Source: Aquila chrysaetos chrysaetos (taxonomy: Eukaryota > Chordata > Aves > Accipitriformes > Accipitridae). Taken from it: 64,000 bases of DNA. The notes under the pieces were generated by a model. The model saw only the letters and a program-made list of their open reading frames with translations. It was not told the DNA's origin and did no database searches. This document shows positions 37,818-64,000 of the stretch, piece by piece. Position 1 is the first letter of the stretch, and each line of letters starts with the position of its first letter. The position numbers were made by a program, and so were the translations under genes. The stretch lies in NCBI RefSeq assembly GCF_900496995.4, contig NC_044022.1, positions 16,692,938-16,756,937 of the forward strand, in the 5' to 3' direction.

Positions 37818-38310
37818 ACATAGAATTATAGAATGGTTTGGGTTGGAAGGGACCTTAAAGATCGTCTTAGTTCCAACCCCGCTGCCATGGGCAGGGACAC
37901 CTTCCACTAGACCAGGTTGCTCCAAGCCCCATCCAACCTGGCCTTGAACACTGCCAGTGATGGGGCATCCACAGCCTCTCTGGGCAACCTGTGCCAGTGC
38001 CTCACCACCCTCACAGTGAAGAACTTCTTCCTTACCTGTAATCTAAACCTACCCTCTTTCAGTTTGAAGCCATTGCCCCTTGTCCTTTCTGCTCTCCTCA
38101 AGTCCAGGGTGGCAAGCTCGCTGTGCGCCCTCCTCACTGCCCGAAGGATCTTGAACTTCACCATTTCATGGTCACTGCAGCCAAGGCTGCCCTTGAGCTT
38201 CACATTCCCCACCAGTCCCTCCTTGTTGGTGAAAACAAGGTCCAGCATAGCTCCTCTCCTTGTTGGCTCCTCTATCAGTTGGAGAAGGAAGTTATCACAT
38301 TTTACTTTAG
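37818..38310 (-). repeat. CR1 LINE with internal deletion (endonuclease part joined to 3-prime part)
   Basis: On the minus strand a 186-codon open frame (37907-38467) reads EEPTRRGAMLDLVFTNKEGL then SLGCSDHEMVKFKILR, the end of the CR1 endonuclease domain. It passes at about 38085-38095 directly to ERTRGNGFKLKEGRFRL and [10 protein letters not shown], the far C-terminal part of the CR1 ORF. The whole reverse-transcriptase domain is absent. The normal CR1 3-prime tail follows, to 37818. The joined frame has no stop. The copy cannot retrotranspose by itself. Confidence 0.88.
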
Positions 38311-38699
38311 CCACATGATAATGATTCATCCTGGGAAAAATCCTGGCGGCTTTCTGAAATGGTTCTGATATTTGAGCTGTGCTGATAATTTCTAGTTGAA
38401 GTATGAACCACCAGCAGCACTTTTGACAGCTGCAACATCTTCCGTAATCATATTTATTCTTCATCAAAGCTTAGAGAGAGTCAACACACACTAGGCTTTT
38501 AACATTTTGTTACTCAACAACTATGTTTTACAGATTCCAGTGGGGACTATCTAACATTTCTGTGTTCATCACAGCTGTAGCAATCAAACTTGCAAACAGC
38601 AGTTTTGGAGTCTGAAGCACAGCTGTTGAACACAATGGTCCTTTTATGATCTGTTCTTAATTGGTGACATTGACAACATGACTGTCATCCTCAGCCACA
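38311..38699. other. Spacer between two divergently oriented CR1 copies
   Basis: AT-rich unique sequence; no further feature seen. Confidence 0.5.
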
Positions 38700-39352
38700 C
38701 ACCTCATGAACAACTCCAGGCACCAGTTTATGCTGGTGGCCACCCAGCTGGAAAGCTGCTTGGCAAAAAAGGACCTGGGGGTCCTGGTGGACACCAAGTT
38801 GAATGTGAGCCAGCAGTAGGCCATTAGGCAATGTATTGGCACCATGTCAAGGGAGGTGATCAGTCCTTCCCCTCTGCTCAGCACTGGTGTGGCCACACCT
38901 GGAGTACTGTGTTTAATTCTGGGCTCCTCAGTACAAGAGAGACATGGACACACCGGAGAGAGTCCAACGAAGGGCCAGATGGATGATGAAGGGACTGGAG
39001 CACCTCAGAGAAGGCTCAGGGGGATCTCATTAATGTCTATAAATACCTGAAGGCAGGGTGCTAAGAGGACAGAGCCAGGCTCTTTTCAGTGGTGCCCAGT
39101 GCCAGGACCAGAGGTGACGGGCACAACCTGAAACACAGGAGGTTCCCTCTGAACATCAGGAAACATTTTTCTCCTGTGAGAGTGACTGAGCACTGGCACA
39201 GGCTACCCAGAAACACTGTGGAGTCTCCCTTTGTGGAGATATTAAAAAGCTGTCTGGACAGGTCCATGTGTCCCTGCTTGAACAGGGGGATTGGACCAGA
39301 TGACCTCCAGAGGTCCCTTCCAACCTCTAGTGTTCTGTGATTCTACGAAATG
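38700..39352 (+). repeat. CR1 LINE, about 650 bases of the 3-prime end
   Basis: Runs from acctcatgaacaactccagg, through aaggacctgggggtcctgg, cacctggagtactgtgttta and ggggatctcattaatgtct, to ccagaggtcccttccaacc and a degraded tctgtgattctac end. Sense orientation, frame broken by indels, 5-prime-truncated. Confidence 0.95.
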
Positions 39353-40079
39353 CAATGGAAAATCAACCTCTGGACCTCCTTCCAAAAGGCTTGTTATAGC
39401 AAAGAAAGGCAGGCTGTTCCGTGCACAGTATGAAACTTCATAGCAAAAAGATGCCAGAAAACAGTCCCCAATTCAATAAAAATCAAACTAAGTCCTTCTA
39501 AAAGCTTGAGTCTCTTAGTCTATCAATCAACTGCATTTTTTTCCAAGATGCTGACCATTAAGATGCTGACTTTTTAACAACAGTTTAGGATGTTCAGTGC
39601 TTGACATTTGTACCAAGAAAAAGCAAAAATAGGAATCCTTGGAAATGGGTCATTACAGACCAGAACACTGATCATAAGGAATTTGTGTGAAAGGAAGCTC
39701 ACACTTGTGACCAAGGAACTGGAAAGAGGTAAAGAGATAAATGCATGTTTTCACATCAGTGATGAAATGACAGGAGCTATTGCTTTTTGATATACAGATG
39801 AGCAATATGCTATACACGATCTAATGAAATGTGGATATTCAAGGTGATTTCAAAATGTGCTCTTAGATATAAACGAGTGATATAAATCTTGGGGGAATGT
39901 CAATCATTTGCCAAACAGACAGGATTATAGTCTACAGACAGGCAGATGGCAATATAATTGAGGCCTACCAATGGCCCCTTAAAACATTATGCAAAGTAAT
40001 CACCTTGCAACTTAGCACCTGAGTAAAAGTTAAAATACAAACTGTTATAAAAAGCAGAAGTAAAAAACAGTCAGATGTA
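39353..40079. other. Intergenic, no feature recognised
   Basis: AT-rich unique sequence without recognised genes or repeats. Confidence 0.5.
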
Positions 40080-40276
40080 CACAGAAGGCTTTTTAGTGTC
40101 CTTGTATGTCTGCAATTCTGGTCTCCTCGTATGCAAATGAAAATAGAAAATCTAGAAAACAGAGGAAGGGGAGAGAAATGATGAAAAGCATGGAATGCTT
40201 CCTTCTCTATGAGGGGAGATTAAGTAGACTAGGACTCTCCAACCTGGAAAAGAGATAGGAGACAGAGTATGACAGT
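40080..40276 (+). repeat. Ancient CR1, 5-prime piece, interrupted by LTR
   Basis: Contains tgcaattctggtctcctcg, ctatgaggggagattaagt and ggactctccaacctggaaa, typical of an old CR1 lineage. Its match stops exactly at the LTR target duplication and resumes on the far side with ctgtaaaaccaagaatgac. Confidence 0.85.
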
Positions 40277-40281
40277 AATCT

Positions 40282-40867
40282 TGTCGTGGTTTAACCCCAG
40301 CCAGCAACTAAGCACCACGCAGCCACTCACTCACTCCGCCCCCCCCCCAGTGGGATGAGGGAGAAAATCGGGAAGAGAAGTAAAACTCGTGGGTTGAGAT
40401 AAGAACGGTTTAATAGAACAGAAAAGAAGAAACTACTAATGATAATGATAACACTAATAAAATGACAACAGTAATGATAAAAGGATTGGGATGTACAAAT
40501 GACACGCAGTGCAATTGCTCACCACCCGCCGATCGACACCCAGTTAGTCCCCGCGCGGTGATTCCCCCTGCCCCCACTCACCCCAGTTTATATACTGGAC
40601 ATGACGTCACATGGTATGGAATACCCCATTGGCCACTTTGGGTCAGCTGCCCTGGCTGTGTCCTGTGCCAACGTCTTGTGCTCCTCCAGCTTTCTCGCTG
40701 GCTGGGCTTGAGAAGCTGAAAAATCCTTGACTTCAGACTAAACACTACTTAGCAACAACTGAAAACATCCGTGTGTTATCAACATTCTTCACATACTGAA
40801 CTCAAAACATAGCACCGTACCAGCTACTAGGAAGACAATTAACTCTATCCCAGCTGAAACCAGGACA
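40282..40867 (-). mobile_element. Solo LTR, short family (ERVL-like), copy 2
   Basis: 586 bases, TGTCGTGG to CAGGACA, with perfect 5-base target duplications aatct at 40277-40281 and 40868-40872. Collinear along its whole length with copy 1 at 16242. On the minus strand it has CRE TGACGTCA (40602-40609), TATATAAA (40587-40594) and an ATTAAA in ttctattaaaccg near 40411. No internal viral genes. It is inserted in an older CR1. Confidence 0.95.
40587..40609 (-). promoter_or_regulatory. CRE-TATA core promoter in LTR copy 2
   Basis: Same order and spacing as in copy 1: TGACGTCA, seven bases, then TATATAAA on the minus strand. Both elements are exact. Confidence 0.7.
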
Positions 40868-40872
40868 AATCT

Positions 40873-41110
40873 GTAAAACCAAGAATGACTTGGAGAAGGT
40901 AAATGCAATAATTATTTTTACATTACAAAACTAGGGGTTATCAGATGAATATCAGGTAGCAGGCTCAAAAGGCACACTTTTTTGCACAATGCATAATTAA
41001 AGTATGGGACTCACTCCCACTGGATGGTCTGGAAGCCACATATAAAGGATTGCAAAAAAAGATTGTGTGAAGAAATGAAGAAAAGTCCCTCAAGAGTTGA
41101 GCAGCCCAAA
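40873..41110 (+). repeat. Ancient CR1, 3-prime piece after LTR
   Basis: Continues the interrupted element: aatgacttggagaaggtaa, aaactaggggttatcagatg, aggtagcaggctcaaaag, gcacaatgcataattaaag and actcactcccactggatg, the expected CR1 order. Heavily diverged, so older than the LTR. Confidence 0.85.
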
Positions 41111-43659
41111 AACTAAAGCTAGCTGACATCTGTGTGGAGGGATTGTATATCAAAACAGTATTTCTGTGTATTTACTCTGTTATTGTACTTTTTTTCCCTA
41201 AAAAAGTGTGGAAATTTAGACAGACCTAGCAGAGCAGCTATTCTAATAAGGAGCATTTAAGTAGACAAAAAAATTTCCTGAAAATGGCCCTTAAAGATTT
41301 CAGGGTTAGTTTTTAATAAAAAAAATTAGAAATGTAAGAAGTTGGGTATTGCACTTCATCTGGCCTTGTTCTGAACCAAAAAACCATTATGAGTTGAACC
41401 CATGATTTCTAAGAGGCAAGCTGGATATGCTATTCAGAATATGAAGCCTAGAGTAAATAAGCATTTGGTGGCTGCAATATTCACATCATGAAGTAATTTT
41501 GCATTGATGGATGGATGACTAGAATTCAACCAGATGCTTGCATTAAAGCAAATACTTCTATTCTTACCAATAAGGAACAAAATGCATATTACTAAATCAT
41601 GAATATCCATCCCATTATAGTATCTCCTGCATTTTCTGATTATTCATTGATCACCACTTGTTACTCAGATATTTGATATAATTTTTGGAGCATATTAGAA
41701 AAAAGCTCTTCAAACACATAAGAAACCTCTTCCCAGAAGAAGGAACTTTGATGCAAATAGTGGCAAGTAGTAGAAAGAAATTGTTTTCCATTGGGAAGGA
41801 CGTGAAATAAAGATGTATTACATCCTTAAAGTCTTTTCAACATCTACGCGGCATTTACTGTGAGCCAAGTGCTGAAATGAAATGGCAAGGTAGAACAAAT
41901 GAACACTCTTATCTGAATACCAATTTTGAATATACATTAATGGTCTGATACACTTTTCTGAACAAACTTTGGCATTGTTAGAAACAATGGAGAATACAGA
42001 ATATCCACGATTATAAAGAAAATAGATATACACTGTGTAAAGGCTTGACAAAAACATTGTAATTAGTGAGTCAGTTCCTTAAATCAATAACCTACAATCA
42101 CAGATTGCCTACTGAGAACCCTTTTAGAAAATAAATTTGAGGAAGCCAAGTAATAGATCACTTACTTACACAGCTCTTTTTTTTAATTAAAGTTTGGAGA
42201 AGCACGGTACCTGGAAAGAAACATAAATTCGACAATTGAAAAGGAATGTCTTCCCCATTAGAATTTATTCATTGAAGATAAGTGAATTAATGATGCCTGC
42301 CTGAAGATGAATGAAGCTTCTGAGAGGCTTCAGATGATTCTTGCATTTCTCCTGTGTAGAAAAAAGACAAATTATTTTATCATACATTCTCATTGCAAAA
42401 AAACCAACCATGTTATGTTTTAGGAAACCAACAGCTGGAAACTTTATTACTTAAGTCACTCAGCCATAGATATAGGCAGAACTTTGAAAGTTTTGATGAA
42501 AAAATACCGATGGGTTATTCTGGGAGCAACTAGCACAAAAGACAGGTTAAAGAGTGGGTGTCAGGTTAGTGGAAGATCAGTCTCCAAGTATTCAAAATTC
42601 ACAATAGACTAAACTTGCTGGGAGAAGGTTCTGTCAAAGGGTGATCCTTTTAGGCTAGACAGTATAACTTCAGTTGAAAATCCTTTGGAGCATTATGTCT
42701 TTCTTTCATTCTTCCCTTCTGACCCACCTGCCCCTAACCAGCCCTATATTAGGGACTTCAAACCATGAAAATAAAAGTTCATGGAATTATAGAAGCTCTT
42801 ATCGTACAAGTCTAAAATGCTTAATTTCAGAGGAAAGGTTTAGAGAGTAAGGATACTGAATATCACTTCAGAGTGACCTGGAGCAGTGATTATAGCTTTG
42901 ATTGCAGGGTGTAGTTGAAATCTATTTTAGCACCTTGATACACTTGATTTCCAAAGATTAAAAAAAAATACAAGGAATTACAGGAAATACTGCTTTCTTT
43001 TAATATGAATAAAAACAATTACTTAGAAGCAGCAGATTTCCAAATCCATGCTCCTTTGCATTGTTTCACTACCTGCATTTCCCTGACATTTATTCTGCTT
43101 ATGGGTGAAGCTGTTAGAAATCGTATTCTTATCTACAAGAGTGCACAGAGAAGATGCACTGTTCCTGTGGAATCTGCAAAAAGTGGAACATCAGTTTCAG
43201 GAAGTAACTCGATATGAAACAATTAGTTACAGATAAGTCTTCACATCACTCTTTCTTGTTCCAGTGGTTGATCCATCATTAACTATGATTCTCACAAATG
43301 TCCTTTTTGAATCATTCCTTGTTTCACGTAAGGAAAATAATTTGAACTTGTTGAAGGTGACTGGCTTTCAGGAGGCCAAACTGCAAATCACTGACAAGCT
43401 GAGCTGTCAAGCGCTGCTGAACTCTTGACTCCCACCCTTGTTTTCAGTCTTTGGTTATTAATTATGGCTCTATGCTTGCAGCGCCCTTTCCGAAGCCGGG
43501 CTCCCCAGCCTTGCAGATGTCGGCAGGGCCTTATGGGGCCATCAGACCTGGGGCTGCAGCAGAACCATGAAGCAATGCCAATTCCCGTGAGGCAGCCTGT
43601 GCTGATCTAAGAGCGGCTGCTCCTGAAAGGCTCTGAAGGAAAAAAAAAAAAAAAGGGTA
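41111..43659. other. Intergenic upstream of SLC36A4, no gene recognised
   Basis: AT-rich up to about 43.4 kb, then rising GC. A short A run lies at about 43641-43654, just before the CpG island. No exon or strong repeat seen. Confidence 0.55.
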
Positions 43660-44221
43660 ATGAGTTAATTTGCTAGCGCTGGAAGGCAAACACAATTACG
43701 CAGCCTTCCATAACCGTACGAGCCGTTGCACGTGGCGAGCGACTAGCCGCGCGCTTCGTCTCAGCCCCGGCCCCTCTTGCTGAGGGTCGATCCCGAGGGG
43801 AGGCCGGAGCTCCCGTGTCCCGCCGCAGGGAAGCTGTGCGCGGCCACTGCGGCTCGGCCGGGCCGGGGTGCCCGGGAGGCAGAGGGAAGCTCCGCGGAGA
43901 GCGAGGCCCGAGGGCGTCAAGGGGGAAGCTCCCGCAACGGAGACCCACTGCGAGGCAGAGGCAGGCCCTGCTCGCCCACACGAGGAGGCTCACGCATTTC
44001 AAAGGGCAGATGCTTCAGAGAGCACCCGGCGGCGGGGCGGCTGCCGTGTGAGGGCACGGAGGAAAGCGCAGGACGCAAGGCACGAGGCGTCAAGGAGCTC
44101 GGCGGGGCTCCGCGCTCCGCGCCCCGCCTGGAGGACCAACGCCCGCCCTGCCCCACGCACGTCTTGTCTTTCCGGCCGCTATCTATGGTTCGCTCCCGCG
44201 GGGCGCGACCCGTCGGGCGGG

Positions 44222-44231
44222 GCGCATGCGC
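44222..44231. promoter_or_regulatory. NRF1-type palindrome
   Basis: GCGCATGCGC is a perfect copy of the NRF1 core palindrome, 63 bases upstream of the SLC36A4 start codon and followed by A as in the extended consensus. It contains an ATG at 44226 that is out of frame with the main start (68 bases apart). If transcription begins upstream of it, it would act as an upstream start codon. Confidence 0.7.
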
Positions 44232-44254
44232 AGCGCCGCGCCGGCCGGCTCCAC

Positions 44255-44265
44255 ATTGGCGGAAG
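44255..44265. promoter_or_regulatory. Inverted CCAAT plus ETS-like site
   Basis: ATTGG (the reverse of CCAAT) at 44255-44259 abuts CGGAAG, an ETS/GABP-type core, at 44260-44265, about 30 bases upstream of the SLC36A4 ATG. Both are motif matches only. If both lie in the 5-prime UTR rather than upstream of transcription start, they may still function in a dispersed promoter. Confidence 0.45.
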
Positions 44266-44293
44266 GGCGAGCGGAGAGCCCGCCGGTGGGGAG

Positions 44294-62961
<18,668 letters not shown>

Positions 62962-64000
62962 GTAAGTTTGCATTAGAATTTAATTTAATAAATTTGTTAT
63001 TAAAAATTAATGGCTACACTTGGATTGGTTAGGAGATTTCCTTTTTACGAAGATGTTACCTGCTTTAAGAATGTGTTCTCCATGTTTAAAATATTTTTAT
63101 GCAGTGTTGTTATTTCCTGCAGCCAGCTAGTAGTGGTGACATGGGAGGATTGGGGAGTGTCTCTCTCTGTTAGGCATTTCAATTTTCCGGTCTACAAGAG
63201 CTGTCCAGAAAAGAACTCTGCGTAGTAATATAGGAAGAGATGTGGTACAACCAGAAATGCATTCTGTATTGTCTAATATAGTGAAGTAATTTAAATTTTC
63301 ATTCTCTTTTACCATAAACACACTTTCTCTGCATCAGAGTTCACTCTTTAAGCAGGCTGACACTGCAGATGTTAATTACTTCAGTATATTTATTCTGAAA
63401 GGAAGCAAAGCAATTCTTTGATTCCTGTTTAAATATAACATACAAATAATGGAGAAATATTTACTAAATATCTGCATGTCATTATTGCAAAATAAATAGC
63501 TTGTTGTCTCTTTTAAATACTTTATCCCTCTTTTAGAAAAGACCATTATTGTTTCTTTGCCATTTGTTGCTGTATAGCTGTTCATGGAGTTTATGATATG
63601 AATAAAGAGTAGTGAAACTCAAAAACTCAGACATATTGTTCAACGTTAATTTAAAGTGTTTTTTTCCCTCACTTGAGGAAGAATTTTTTTTTTGTTCTGC
63701 TGTTTTCAAGGATGCAGCATCTTGCATCCTGTGTTTTGGCTATTTGTTTCGAATAAGAAAAAGGTCAGCTAGTCTTTCAAGATCTTTTGTGATAACTGCA
63801 TAGGAATGGAGTAGAGCTCAATTAGAGGAAAATTGGTTTGTAGTGAAATATAATGGCAATTCTGTAATGCCCCAAAGAGTTACAAGCCACAAATGGCAGT
63901 TTGATTTCCAGAGACACTCTGCTGCAGCAAATCCATTCTCTGAGGCAGATCTCTGCTGTATGCCTGACTCTAGCAGAGTTTCGTTACAGCTTGTATTCAG
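62962..64000 (+). other. SLC36A4 intron 5, 5-prime part
   Basis: Opens with a strong GTAAGT donor in phase 2 and continues to the window edge. No exon was recognised within it. The last bases, ttgtattcag, could be a splice acceptor ending exactly at the border, but this cannot be decided without the next base. Confidence 0.85.

Noticed and set aside
37907..38467. 186-codon minus-strand frame as a host gene
   Set aside because: Its sequence is CR1 endonuclease and C-terminal ORF; it belongs to a deleted LINE.
1..43659. Exons of genes expected near SLC36A4 in vertebrates (DEUP1, MTNR1B)
   Set aside because: I scanned the supplied frames for recognisable segments and saw none; the stretch is consistent with a long intergenic interval.

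Overview
The window looks like nuclear DNA from a bird, probably from Neoaves. The evidence is many CR1 LINE tails carrying the avian 3-prime signature (gggttggaagggacc on the reverse complement), two families of avian endogenous-retrovirus solo LTRs, AT-rich intergenic DNA, and one vertebrate gene with GT-AG introns and a CpG-island promoter. Nothing resembles a prokaryotic operon, CRISPR array or phage. I have not assigned a species.

Layout. Positions 1 to about 43.6 kb are intergenic, with no exon I can assign to a known gene. This stretch holds CR1 fragments (110-300, 15.2 kb, 21.2 kb, 27.9 kb, 30.5 kb, 37.8 kb, 38.7 kb and a split copy at 40.1/40.9 kb). It also holds two 586-587 bp solo LTRs with perfect 5-bp target-site duplications (16.24 kb and 40.28 kb), an inverted and chimeric LTR cluster (34.2-35.5 kb), two copies of an unnamed GC-rich repeat (5.6 kb and 29.9 kb), simple and AT-palindromic repeats, and two stretches that look like candidate conserved noncoding sequence. 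A small splice-signal-bearing locus at 17.05-17.5 kb may be a gene fragment.

From about 43.66 to 44.95 kb lies a CpG island containing the promoter and first coding exon of SLC36A4, a proton-coupled-transporter-family (PAT4) amino-acid transporter, on the + strand. Exon 1 codes only 9 residues plus one base. A 15.0-kb first intron follows, carrying two long solo LTRs antisense to the gene and one CR1. Exons 2 to 5 lie at 59.3-62.96 kb. All five exons join in frame to give the N-terminal 142 residues (cytosolic N-terminus, TM1, TM2 and the start of the next segment). The gene runs off the right edge.

I found no convincing new biological system. The most useful leads are the chimeric LTR, the RT-less internally deleted CR1, the nested LTR-in-CR1 insertion, the CRE/TATA module kept in both short LTRs, and the spliced candidate near 17 kb.
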